Shown: positions 34,955 to 41,978 of the stretch, one piece after another
Position numbering within the stretch: the first letter of the stretch is position 1
How the letters are laid out: every line of letters starts with the position of its first letter
DNA from: Aquabacterium sp.
GTDB lineage: Bacteria > Pseudomonadota > Gammaproteobacteria > Burkholderiales > Burkholderiaceae_C
DNA: 41,978 bases
Reading direction: 5' to 3'
Assembly: GCF_016234775.1 (NCBI RefSeq)
Contig: NZ_JACRAH010000053.1
Coordinates: 1-41,978 of the forward strand
Position numbers and translations under genes: made by a program
Notes under the pieces: generated by a model
Seen by the model: the letters and a program-made list of their open reading frames with translations, nothing else
Told to the model about the DNA's origin: nothing
The model's database searches: none

Positions 34955-35746
34955 TCAGGAGGACGCTGCGGCGTCCTCGCTTTCTTCGGGCGCCTTCGTG
35001 TGCTTGACGAAGAGCTGGGCAGCCCAGATGCCGACTTCATACAGCAGGCACATCGGAATGGCCAGCGACAGTTGCGACACCACATCCGGTGGCGTGATCA
35101 CGGCGGCGATGACGAAGGCGATCACGATGAAGTAGCTGCGGAATTCCTTGAACTTGTCTACTGACACGATGCCCATGCGCGCCAGGATGACGAGTACCAC
35201 AGGCACCTCAAAAGCAGCGCCGAATGCCAGGAACATGTTGAGCACGAAACTCAGATAGGCCTCGATGTCAGGCGCTGCGGTGATGCTCTTGGGTGCAAAG
35301 CTCTGGATGAAGGTGAAGACCTGGCCGAACACGAAGAAGTAGCAAAAGGCTACGCCGCCAAAGAAAAGCAAGGTGCTGGAAACGATCAAGGGCAACACCA
35401 GGCGTTTTTCATGTGCGTACAGACCTGGTGCGACAAAAGCCCAGACCTGGTAGAGCACCACGGGCAGTGCCAGCATGAAGGCGGCCAGCATGGTCACCTT
35501 GATCGGCACCATGAACGGAGAGATCGGATTGGTGGCGATCAGCGTGGCGCCCTTGGGAAGATGCTGTACCAAGGGCATGGCCAGCCAGTCATACAGCGTG
35601 GCAGGTGAGGGGTAAATGGCCAGCGCGACGAAGACCACCCCGATGGCGATGGCCACCTTGATCAGTCGGTCTCGCAGTTCGATCAGGTGGGACACGAATG
35701 GCTGTTCGCTGCCATCGAGCTCGTCTGGTTTGTTGGAATCGCTCAC
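34955..35746 (-). CDS. tatC: Sec-independent protein translocase subunit TatC
   Basis: A 263-residue inner-membrane protein with six helices. The N-terminal EQPFVSHLIELRDRLIKV carries the conserved Glu and Arg that receive twin-arginine signal peptides. Also conserved are PISPFMVPIKVTMLAAFML, the FCYFFVFGQVF region and RSYFIVIAFVIAAVITPPDV. It forms the receptor complex with TatB. It is the last gene of the tatA-tatB-tatC run, 12 bp after tatB. Confidence 0.97.
   Translation of the reverse strand: MSDSNKPDELDGSEQPFVSHLIELRDRLIKVAIAIGVVFVALAIYPSPATLYDWLAMPLVQHLPKGATLIATNPISPFMVPIKVTMLAAFMLALPVVLYQVWAFVAPGLYAHEKRLVLPLIVSSTLLFFGGVAFCYFFVFGQVFTFIQSFAPKSITAAPDIEAYLSFVLNMFLAFGAAFEVPVVLVILARMGIVSVDKFKEFRSYFIVIAFVIAAVITPPDVVSQLSLAIPMCLLYEVGIWAAQLFVKHTKAPEESEDAAASS
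34959..34985 (+). terminator. possible terminator for the HtrA-type gene, inside the tatC end
   Basis: GAGGACGC (34959-34966) and GCGTCCTC (34971-34978) form a perfect 8-bp stem around TGCG. GCTTTCTTC follows, a weak T-rich tail. It lies 24 bases after the HtrA-type stop and overlaps the last codons of the convergent tatC. Confidence 0.4.
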
Positions 35747-35758
35747 TCAAAAACCTGT

Positions 35759-36226
35759 TTAGCGGGAACCTGGGCGGAAGCGCGCCACACGCGCCGCGCC
35801 GGACTGCACATGCCGCCGCACACCCGTGCGTTGCTTGTACCAGAGCGGCGTGGCACCACGTTTGAGCCGCCAGTTCTTGCGCACGGGCGGGCCGAAGCTG
35901 TAGTACGGCGTCGGGACATGATCCTGCCCATATGACTGGTAGTCGTGGCTGTCACTGCCGCTCAGTGCGGAATGAGCCTCGTTGAGGCCGTCGTTGACGG
36001 ACTGCCCGACATTCCGCGCAGCCTCTTCGAGTCCGGTCTTCACCTTCTTGAGCTCTTCGAGCTCCATCGAGCGGTTGACCTCGCTTTGAACCTGCGACAC
36101 ATACCGTTGAGCCTTGCCCAGCAATACCCCCACCGTGCGTGCCACTTTGGGCAAGCGCTCAGGGCCGATGACGATCAGGGCCACTGCGCCGATGATCGCC
36201 AGTTTGTCGATACCGAAATCAATCAT
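35759..36226 (-). CDS. tatB: Sec-independent protein translocase subunit TatB
   Basis: A 155-residue protein. The single N-terminal helix and hinge are typical: [20 protein letters not shown], then [11 protein letters not shown] with the conserved Pro. A long amphipathic helix with Glu/Lys-rich content ([20 protein letters not shown]) follows, and then a basic, disordered tail. It partners TatC as receptor for folded precursor proteins. It is preceded by tatA (46 bp). Confidence 0.95.
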   Translation of the reverse strand: MIDFGIDKLAIIGAVALIVIGPERLPKVARTVGVLLGKAQRYVSQVQSEVNRSMELEELKKVKTGLEEAARNVGQSVNDGLNEAHSALSGSDSHDYQSYGQDHVPTPYYSFGPPVRKNWRLKRGATPLWYKQRTGVRRHVQSGAARVARFRPGSR

Positions 36227-36272
36227 GGATGACGCACTGCCTTACAGCAGCGCGGTAGGGCTGATTGACCGA

Positions 36273-36521
36273 TCAGGACTTGCTCTTGGCATCGACGTCA
36301 ACGGTGTTGGCGTCGTTGCGGGCAGTGTTGGTGACTTGCTGAGGCGCTGCCGCGGCATCAGCCGAGGTCGTGCCGTCCTTCATGCCGTCCTTGAAGCCCT
36401 TGACGGCTGAACCCAGGTCCGTGCCGACGTTCTTGAGCTTTTTGGTGCCAAACACCATCACCACGATGAGCAGCACGATCAGCCAATGCCAGATGCTGAA
36501 TGAACCCATGATCTTCTCCAA
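36273..36521 (-). CDS. tatA: Sec-independent protein translocase subunit TatA
   Basis: An 82-residue protein with the standard TatA layout: a short N-terminus, one helix ([17 protein letters not shown]), the [20 protein letters not shown] hinge and amphipathic helix, and an acidic/polar tail. It oligomerises to form the passage for folded proteins. In many relatives a HIT-family gene lies between hisE and tatA; none is here, and 82 bp separate tatA from hisE. Confidence 0.96.
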   Translation of the reverse strand: MEKIMGSFSIWHWLIVLLIVVMVFGTKKLKNVGTDLGSAVKGFKDGMKDGTTSADAAAAPQQVTNTARNDANTVDVDAKSKS

Positions 36522-36603
36522 AAAGTCTATCGACTTGACAACAAATCCGTCATTTTGATGTATGCCCGCGAGTCAGCCTCGCATAAGCACATGCGCATTT
36601 TGA

Positions 36604-37008
36604 TCAGGATGCGCCGCCTTCACTTGTCTTTACCTTGCCGCGCATGGCGAACTCTTCCAGCCCGGACAGCCCTTCACGGCGCGCCAGTTCCCCCACCACC
36701 TCGTGCGGATGCAGGCCGAGGTGAGACATCGCCACCATGGCGTGAAACCACAGATCGGCGAATTCACCCACCAGTGCCTTGCGGTTGGCGTCCGAGGGAT
36801 TGGCCGCCATGTCCTTGCCGGCCATCACTGTCTCAGTTGCTTCCTCTCCGACCTTTTTCAAGACCGTGTCGGTGCCCTTGTGAAACAGCCGGGCCACATA
36901 ACTCTTGTCCGGATCGCCGCCCTTGCGGGATTCGATCACCTCGGCCAGGCGCATCAGCACGTCCAGGGACGTGGCTGTCGAGTTCGGGGTAGGGGGCGTG
37001 GCACTCAT
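36604..37008 (-). CDS. hisE: phosphoribosyl-ATP diphosphatase
   Basis: The second step of histidine synthesis, in which PR-ATP is hydrolysed to PR-AMP. The protein has 134 residues of the all-alpha MazG-like pyrophosphohydrolase fold. Key residues are in [32 protein letters not shown] and [13 protein letters not shown], which carry the Glu/Asp metal site. The start at 37008 overlaps the hisI stop by 4 bases (ATGA), so translation is probably coupled. It is on the strand opposite to hisGDCBHAF. Confidence 0.95.
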   Translation of the reverse strand: MSATPPTPNSTATSLDVLMRLAEVIESRKGGDPDKSYVARLFHKGTDTVLKKVGEEATETVMAGKDMAANPSDANRKALVGEFADLWFHAMVAMSHLGLHPHEVVGELARREGLSGLEEFAMRGKVKTSEGGAS

Positions 37009-37397
37009 TTGTTGTAGATGCTGGCAGGGTCTTTGATCACCGGGTCCACGGAGACCCACTGACCATTCTCGTATTTCTGGAAGAAACAGCTGTGACGGCC
37101 GGTGTGGCAGGCAATGCCGGGCTCGTGCCCCAGTTGCGTGATGCGCAGCAGCACGACATCGTTGTCACAGTCCATTCGGATGGCGTGCACCTTCTGGATG
37201 TGGCCGGATTCCTCGCCCTTGTGCCATAGCTTCTGGCGGGAACGGCTCCAGTACACCGCCTCACCCTTTTCGGCGGTCAACGCCAGGGCCTCGCGGTTCA
37301 TCCAGGCGAACATCAGCACGTCGCCCGACGTGTCTTCCTGGGCGATCACCGGTACCAGCCCATTTTCATCCCAGCGGATCTCTTCTAACCAAGTCAT
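37005..37397 (-). CDS. hisI: phosphoribosyl-AMP cyclohydrolase
   Basis: The third histidine step, opening the adenine ring of PR-AMP. The protein has 130 residues from [13 protein letters not shown]. Conserved metal-site motifs are [38 protein letters not shown] and the Cys pair in [13 protein letters not shown]. The longer open frame to 37661 runs into the divergent pdxA gene and is rejected. This gene sits at the edge of the probable inversion: hisF, its usual upstream neighbour, ends at 28094 on the other strand. Confidence 0.96.
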   Translation of the reverse strand: MTWLEEIRWDENGLVPVIAQEDTSGDVLMFAWMNREALALTAEKGEAVYWSRSRQKLWHKGEESGHIQKVHAIRMDCDNDVVLLRITQLGHEPGIACHTGRHSCFFQKYENGQWVSVDPVIKDPASIYNK

Positions 37398-37503
37398 GGG
37401 TGACAGTGTAGCAATCGAGGGGCCAGGGGCCACCCGACCTTGCTGTCCGAGGTGACAATCTGGCCTGTCGGGCCCAATTCCCCTCATTTGAAAGGGTGCC
37501 ACT

Positions 37504-38571
37504 GTGGCGCAAACGTCTTTTCCCGTGTCTCCATCCGGCGTGCTGGCGCTCACCATGGGTGATGCCTGCGGTATCGGGCCAGAGATCATCGCCAAATGGT
37601 GGGCTTCGGGCAGTGGCCCGGCCGTGGTGGTGGGGTGTCCGCAGGTGATGCAGCGCGCCATCGGCTGGCTGGGGCTGGCAGACCAACTGGAGGTCGTGCA
37701 CCTGCGTGCCGTGGCGCAGTACGCCGCCCTGGGGTCCCGCCAGATGGGTGTGTGGATGCCACCTGGTCTGCCTGATGATCTGCTGGCTGCGCCGGTGGGT
37801 CAGGTGGACGTGCGCGCGGGGAAGGCTGCCGCTGCCTGCATCCGTGAGGCTGTGCGTCTGGCCCAGCAGGGGCAGGTGGCCGGCATCGTGACGGCGCCCC
37901 TGCACAAGGAGGCGCTGGCCCTGGCTGGCGAACCTTATCCAGGGCACACCGAATTGCTGCAGGCTGAAGGCAGCCCCGCAGGGCAGGCTCCTGCGCCCGT
38001 TCGGATGATGCTGGCCAACGATCAACTCAAGACCGTGCTGGTCACCATCCACGTGGCGCTGCGCCAGGCCATCGAACAGGTGACGCACGCGTCCGTGCTG
38101 GAGACCATCCGCATCACGCACGACAGCGCACAACTTTGGGGCATGCCCAGGCCGCGCATTGCCGTGGCGGGGCTCAATCCGCACGCGGGGGAGGGTGGTT
38201 TGTTTGGCGATGAAGAGCTGACCATCATCGGTCCGGCGATCGAGGCAGCCAGGGCAGACGGGATTGACGCCAGTGGCCCCTATGCGCCTGACACCGTCTT
38301 CATGCGCGCCCGCCATGCCCCCGAGCATCCGGGCGAATTCGACGTGGTGATCGCGATGTACCACGACCAAGGGCTGATTCCCGTGAAGTACCTGGGGCTG
38401 GATCAGGGCGTGAACGTCACCTTGGGTTTGCCATTTGTGCGAACCAGCCCGGACCACGGAACCGCGTTCGACCTGGCAGGAACGGGCCAAGCAGATGAAG
38501 CCAGTTTTGCGCAGGCCGCCCACATGGCCCGCGTGCTGGTGGCGGGTCGCACTGTTCGGTCAGGCGGCTGA
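37504..38571 (+). CDS. pdxA: 4-hydroxythreonine-4-phosphate dehydrogenase
   Basis: An enzyme of the DXP-dependent pyridoxal phosphate pathway. It oxidises 4-phosphohydroxy-L-threonine with NAD in the cytoplasm. The protein has 355 residues. [11 protein letters not shown] at about 18-28, [19 protein letters not shown], and [17 protein letters not shown] carry the substrate and metal-binding His and Asp residues. The start is GTG at 37504, giving the usual 325-340 plus a short lead. The surA and ksgA genes that often flank pdxA are absent. Its last 12 bases overlap the convergent DUF1631 gene. Confidence 0.95.
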   Translation: MAQTSFPVSPSGVLALTMGDACGIGPEIIAKWWASGSGPAVVVGCPQVMQRAIGWLGLADQLEVVHLRAVAQYAALGSRQMGVWMPPGLPDDLLAAPVGQVDVRAGKAAAACIREAVRLAQQGQVAGIVTAPLHKEALALAGEPYPGHTELLQAEGSPAGQAPAPVRMMLANDQLKTVLVTIHVALRQAIEQVTHASVLETIRITHDSAQLWGMPRPRIAVAGLNPHAGEGGLFGDEELTIIGPAIEAARADGIDASGPYAPDTVFMRARHAPEHPGEFDVVIAMYHDQGLIPVKYLGLDQGVNVTLGLPFVRTSPDHGTAFDLAGTGQADEASFAQAAHMARVLVAGRTVRSGG

Positions 38572-41112
38572 ACGCGCGCGGGTTTGCGGGCTGTGACCGC
38601 CGCCGCCCGTGAGCGCCGCGAGTTGTCGCCGTGCACGCACGGTGGCGCGTTCGATCAATTCGGCTTGTTCGAAAGCCTTGAAACGCCCTGAATCGCACAT
38701 CTTCGCCAATGTTCTGGCTGTCAGCGAGATGGTCTGCTTGTGCGTGTGGCCATGGTTGAAGATGAAGAAGGTGCGGCCATCGCTGACCCAGGTCAGGCGA
38801 ACCTTTTTCCACTGGCCTTGCATCATCATCTGATAGGCCGCACCCTTTTGGATGTGGTGTACCAGTTGCAGTCCGGCCGAGGGCGGCGGCGGGGCGTCCA
38901 GGTTGATGTCGATGTCCGTGAGCGTCGGATCGTTCCCGCCGGGTAGATCCAGGTCGATGTCCAGCGGGCCGTCTGCGGCGATGGCCGCTTCGGGCAGGAA
39001 GCCCGCTTCCTTGATCTCGGTGGGCGACAGGGTTGGCACGACCGTCAGGACGGGCGGGGCCTTGATGTCGCTGAGCGCTTGCGGCAGGGGGTCGTTGGCC
39101 GCTTCTTCTCGGCTGGGGATGGCAATTTGTTCGACCTTGGTCAGCTGGTGCTCCAGCAGGCGCTGGGTCAGATCATGCTGGGGGGCGGTCTTCAGGCATT
39201 CGGCATGTGCGGGCAGCAGCTGGGCGAAAAACGCCTGTTTGGCTTCCTCCGCCCATTGAATCAGCCCCAGACCTTCGTTGAGGTCTTTCATCAACTGCGG
39301 CAGCTTGAGCAGGAACTCCTTGCGCAGCTGTGGGTGCCCCTTGGGCTGCACGCTCAGCGCCAGATGGTGGCCCGCAGCCTTCATGCGTGCGGCCAGCGGC
39401 GACTGGGCGCCATCGCGCGCCGCAGCCATCACCTGCACCTGGCTCCAGATCTGCGACAGGAAATCGCGCAGGAAGTCCGGCATCTCGACGTCGGCCAACT
39501 CCCGCTTGAGGATCTGCATGTAGCGCTGGTGCACCCTCAGATCGGCTTCCTTGCCATTGAGCATGGCTGCCACGGCCGCGTTTTCGGCCGCTTCGCGGGC
39601 GTTCTCGCTGTCGATGAAGGACTCCAGCTCGACCAGTTTGGCCTCGTAGGTGTCCATGCGGTCGAAGTCGCCCTCGACAATGTCGTTGACCAGGGCGGTG
39701 ATGCGCTCCAGGCAGGCCAATCCCGGGCCGCTGTCGTAGTCATCGAATGACGCTGACAGGGTGGCGATGCGGTTCACGAAGCGCCGCACAGGGTGCTTGC
39801 GGGAATTGAAGAAGCTCATGTCCGCCAGCGCGACCCGCAGCACAGGCATCTGCAGGCGGGCTATCTGGCGCGCCATCTGCGGCGACACCTTGGGGTCGGA
39901 CAGGACCTGGTCGAACAGGGCTGCCACGATGTCGATCACCATCTGATCGAGCGCGGCGCCACCGCTGGCCTTGACCAGTTCTTCCCGGTGGGCGCGAATG
40001 AGGTTGACGGCCATCAATGGGCCGGCAAAGCCCGCGCCTGCATCGCCAGGCATGCCGCCGGATGCGGTGACCGAGCCGCCTGCGGGCACGTGGCCCGGGA
40101 ACTCTGCCGCCCAGCCGGCAGGCGGTGATTGGGCGGCGATCTGGCGCAGCAGGTTCTGGAAGTCGGGGCTGACGGCGGGCAGTACGCCCGGCATGCGCGG
40201 TGCGTTGCCCCTCAAGCCCATGGGGGTGGCGCCATCTGCCATGGGCATCGGCATCGAGACGCCGAACATTTCGCTGAGGGCCTGCGCGGCGCGCAAGTGC
40301 GTCTCGGTGGTGTGCTGCGCAGGTGGCTGGTAGCCCGATTGGTAGCCCGATGTGATTCTGGCGCCCATGCTGTCGGGGAAATTGGCTGGCTGGGTTGGCT
40401 GGGGTGCCTCGCCAGTGAGGCTGCCGGGGTTGGTCGCCGATATGCCCCCGTGCACGCTACTGGAGCCGCGTGTGCGATTGACCGTGAGGCCGCGAGGGGC
40501 AATGCCCTGGCCGCGCAGGTCCGCCACGATCTGGCTGTAGCAGCTCGCGAGTTCGGGGCCCAGCACACGGCCCAGATGCTGAGCCAGAACCTGGGTGACG
40601 TCGTCGGCGCTGTTGAGCTCGGCGATGGCGGCCAGGAGCGCGCGGGCGATTTCCTGCGGGCGCAGGGGATTGCGTTCGGGGTTGGGGTCGTCGAGCAGCG
40701 AGGTGATGTACGCGTACAAGGCCTCCAACTCGGCATCGCACTCGTGGGTGAGTGCCTGCGCCAGCCTGTCGGCGGTCACCCCCCGCTCGACCTCGGCGTT
40801 GTCGACCAGGGACAGCGAGGCCCAATCTGTGTCGCTGTTGAACACCTGATGGCCGCTTTGTGTCGTGCGGGTGTTTCGAGCGAGCTTGTCCACCTGCTGG
40901 CGGAATTGTTTGCCGAACGCGGCCTGCAACTGCGAGGATTTGAGCTGCAGTTCACGTTCGGCGCTCATCAGCACCTGGCGTTGCAGGTTGCTGGTGGCTG
41001 ACAAGGCCAGGGCACCCATCTGGGCTGAGACCTTGTCGATGGCATTCGACACCGCCGTGTTGACGCGGCTGATGGCGCGGTCAATAACGAGGTCGAAACG
41101 GGGGTCGGTCAC
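38560..41112 (-). CDS. DUF1631 family protein
   Basis: An 850-residue protein of the DUF1631 family, common in beta- and gammaproteobacteria, with no proven function. It has no signal peptide or membrane helix. The N-terminus is helical (DLVIDRAISRVNTAVSNAID). A Ser/Gly/Pro-rich linker covers about 215-350, and a helical core follows (about 360-650, for example VALADMSFFNSRKHPVRRF). A Pro/Asp-rich acidic linker with repeated DIDL/DIN motifs (about 735-760) precedes a C-terminal domain at about 765-830 (GAAYQMMMQGQWKKVRLTW), which looks PilZ-like and could bind cyclic di-GMP. That last point is a resemblance only. It may be a regulatory or scaffold protein. Confidence 0.82.
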   Translation of the reverse strand: MTDPRFDLVIDRAISRVNTAVSNAIDKVSAQMGALALSATSNLQRQVLMSAERELQLKSSQLQAAFGKQFRQQVDKLARNTRTTQSGHQVFNSDTDWASLSLVDNAEVERGVTADRLAQALTHECDAELEALYAYITSLLDDPNPERNPLRPQEIARALLAAIAELNSADDVTQVLAQHLGRVLGPELASCYSQIVADLRGQGIAPRGLTVNRTRGSSSVHGGISATNPGSLTGEAPQPTQPANFPDSMGARITSGYQSGYQPPAQHTTETHLRAAQALSEMFGVSMPMPMADGATPMGLRGNAPRMPGVLPAVSPDFQNLLRQIAAQSPPAGWAAEFPGHVPAGGSVTASGGMPGDAGAGFAGPLMAVNLIRAHREELVKASGGAALDQMVIDIVAALFDQVLSDPKVSPQMARQIARLQMPVLRVALADMSFFNSRKHPVRRFVNRIATLSASFDDYDSGPGLACLERITALVNDIVEGDFDRMDTYEAKLVELESFIDSENAREAAENAAVAAMLNGKEADLRVHQRYMQILKRELADVEMPDFLRDFLSQIWSQVQVMAAARDGAQSPLAARMKAAGHHLALSVQPKGHPQLRKEFLLKLPQLMKDLNEGLGLIQWAEEAKQAFFAQLLPAHAECLKTAPQHDLTQRLLEHQLTKVEQIAIPSREEAANDPLPQALSDIKAPPVLTVVPTLSPTEIKEAGFLPEAAIAADGPLDIDLDLPGGNDPTLTDIDINLDAPPPPSAGLQLVHHIQKGAAYQMMMQGQWKKVRLTWVSDGRTFFIFNHGHTHKQTISLTARTLAKMCDSGRFKAFEQAELIERATVRARRQLAALTGGGGHSPQTRARSAA

Positions 41113-41208
41113 AGGACGGGTCCAATCAGATCAAGCGGGCACATGTACTGTCCCAAAATGGGATTGCCTTTGATCGTTGGATATCGGCCGGTCCTGCCCG
41201 GCCTTTCG

Positions 41209-41631
41209 TTATTTTTTCAAACTGTCACGAATCTCACGAAGCAACACGATGTCTTCGGGCGTGGGGGCAGGGGCAGCCGGGGCTGCTGCGGGAGCCTCTT
41301 TCTTGATGCGATTGATCTGCTTGATCATCAGGAAAATGATGAAAGCCAGGATCATGAAGTTCAAGGCGACGGTGAGGAAGCTGCCGTAAGCGAAGACGGC
41401 GCCAGCCTTTTTGGCGTCAGCCAGCGTCAGCCCGGCCTGCTGGCCAGCCAGTGCGACGTAGTAGTTGCTGAAGTCCAGCCCGCCGACGACCTTGCCAATC
41501 AGCGGCATGATCAGGTCATTGACCAGCGAATCGACGATTTTGCCGAATGCGCCGCCGATGATCACACCGACGGCCAGGTCGATCACATTGCCCTTGACGG
41601 CAAATTCCTTGAATTCGCTGATAAAGCTCAT
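41209..41631 (-). CDS. mscL: large-conductance mechanosensitive channel
   Basis: A 140-residue channel protein that opens under membrane tension to release solutes on hypo-osmotic shock. The N-terminal amphipathic helix ([13 protein letters not shown]) and TM1 ([20 protein letters not shown]) are near identical to the family. TM2 is [20 protein letters not shown], followed by a Pro/Ala linker and a C-terminal coiled bundle ([15 protein letters not shown]). Pentamer in the inner membrane. ATG 41631 is preceded by GGAG. The longer frame from 41793 is rejected. Confidence 0.97.
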   Translation of the reverse strand: MSFISEFKEFAVKGNVIDLAVGVIIGGAFGKIVDSLVNDLIMPLIGKVVGGLDFSNYYVALAGQQAGLTLADAKKAGAVFAYGSFLTVALNFMILAFIIFLMIKQINRIKKEAPAAAPAAPAPTPEDIVLLREIRDSLKK

Positions 41632-41894
41632 TGCTGCTCTCCAATTCTTGAGGGAAGTTAATTTGTAATCCTCTGCAACTGTAGGCCTGTTGAAGTCATT
41701 TATCCCAGGGCTGGCGACGCGATTGAGAGGGGTGTGTGAGGCAGTTGTTGCCAAAAAGTTACATGCTGAATCCGCCCTGAGTCTGATCAACAAGTTGGGT
41801 CGAGCGGGGGAGGGGTCGCTGACGTCCGTTAGAATGCGAGGTTGACCCCAATCTCATCGTCCCATCAGTCCTCTATAAGTCCAAAAGGATACCC

Positions 41895-41978
41895 ATGAGC
41901 AATCAGCCAGTGGATCAAAGCCGTCGGACCTGGGTGACCATGGCCTGCGCCGCCGGTGGCGTGGGCGGCGTGGCCACC
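41895..41978 (+). CDS. petA: ubiquinol-cytochrome c reductase iron-sulphur subunit, N-terminal fragment
   Basis: Only the first 28 codons are in the window. The sequence MSNQPVDQSRRTWVTMACAA carries a twin-arginine motif (SRRTWVT) followed by a hydrophobic Gly/Ala stretch, as in Rieske proteins that are inserted by the Tat pathway. AAAGGA at 41884-41889 is the ribosome binding site. The 263 bp between mscL and this gene hold the divergent start regions; TAGAAT at 41830-41835 is a possible -10 box. petB and petC are expected beyond the window edge. The tatABC genes that could export it are 5 kb away. Confidence 0.88.
   Translation, partial: MSNQPVDQSRRTWVTMACAAGGVGGVAT

Noticed and set aside
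37397..37661. Longer hisI start using the 218-codon frame
   Set aside because: It would run through the pdxA start region on the other strand and adds 88 residues not found in the family.
41186..41203. GC hairpin followed by a T-rich stretch, looking like a plus-strand terminator
   Set aside because: Both flanking genes read on the minus strand, and the T-rich part encodes the last lysines of MscL. In the minus direction the hairpin has no T-tract.
1..41978. tRNA genes, CRISPR arrays and insertion sequences
   Set aside because: None was seen on inspection: no regularly spaced repeats, no transposase motifs and no cloverleaf-like intergenic sequence.

Overview
The window is a high-GC chromosomal segment of a betaproteobacterium of the order Burkholderiales, most likely from the Comamonadaceae / Sphaerotilus-Leptothrix-Rubrivivax-Aquabacterium neighbourhood. 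The evidence is the murA-hisGDCBHAF order, the hisIE-tatABC block, a petA start beside mscL, short-form HisG, a polyhydroxyalkanoate-system protein and a cyanophycin cluster with both cphA' and cphA. The genus is a guess. No tRNA, rRNA, CRISPR array or intact insertion sequence was seen.

Region 1 (1-1382) is the only accessory-looking stretch. It holds a bidirectional terminator, a reverse transcriptase remnant that stops just after the GIPQG motif and so lacks the YxDD catalytic motif, and about 630 bp of non-coding DNA upstream of it. That DNA contains a strikingly nested set of inverted repeats (1107-1328). Region 2 (1383-9199) is a cyanophycin module: a DUF1854 protein and an ABC exporter-type protein diverge from cphA' and cphA, ending at a strong terminator.

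Region 3 (9268-18428) is a mosaic of small units: an orphan modD; a secreted SxxK serine hydrolase; the type II secretion accessory pair gspA-gspB; a PIN-domain nuclease beside a nucleotidyltransferase-type RNA ligase; a TetR regulator divergent from a ferric-reductase-like membrane protein; an M20 amidohydrolase; a PHA-system protein; and an acyl-CoA-binding protein. Region 4 (18558-28178) is one long apparent transcription unit: ABC-2 exporter ATPase and permease, ibaG/bolA-like gene, murA and hisGDCBHAF, closed by a hairpin terminator.

Region 5 (28291-37397) holds, in order, a CBS protein, a CHASE2 histidine kinase with a FecR/LysM partner, a Nif3-like protein, an HtrA-type protease, tatC-tatB-tatA and hisE-hisI. 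In related genomes hisI-hisE-tatABC normally follows hisF directly on the same strand. Here the block is about 9 kb away and reversed, which one inversion with a breakpoint between hisF and hisI would explain. Region 6 (37504-41978) has pdxA, a large DUF1631 protein, mscL and the first 28 codons of petA (Rieske protein), which carries a twin-arginine motif and is a probable client of the nearby Tat translocase.

The best candidates for something new are the RT remnant with its structured upstream element, the PIN nuclease/RNA ligase pair, and the poorly understood cyanophycin ABC transporter/DUF1854 pair together with a CphA' that has lost its Mur-ligase P-loop lysine.
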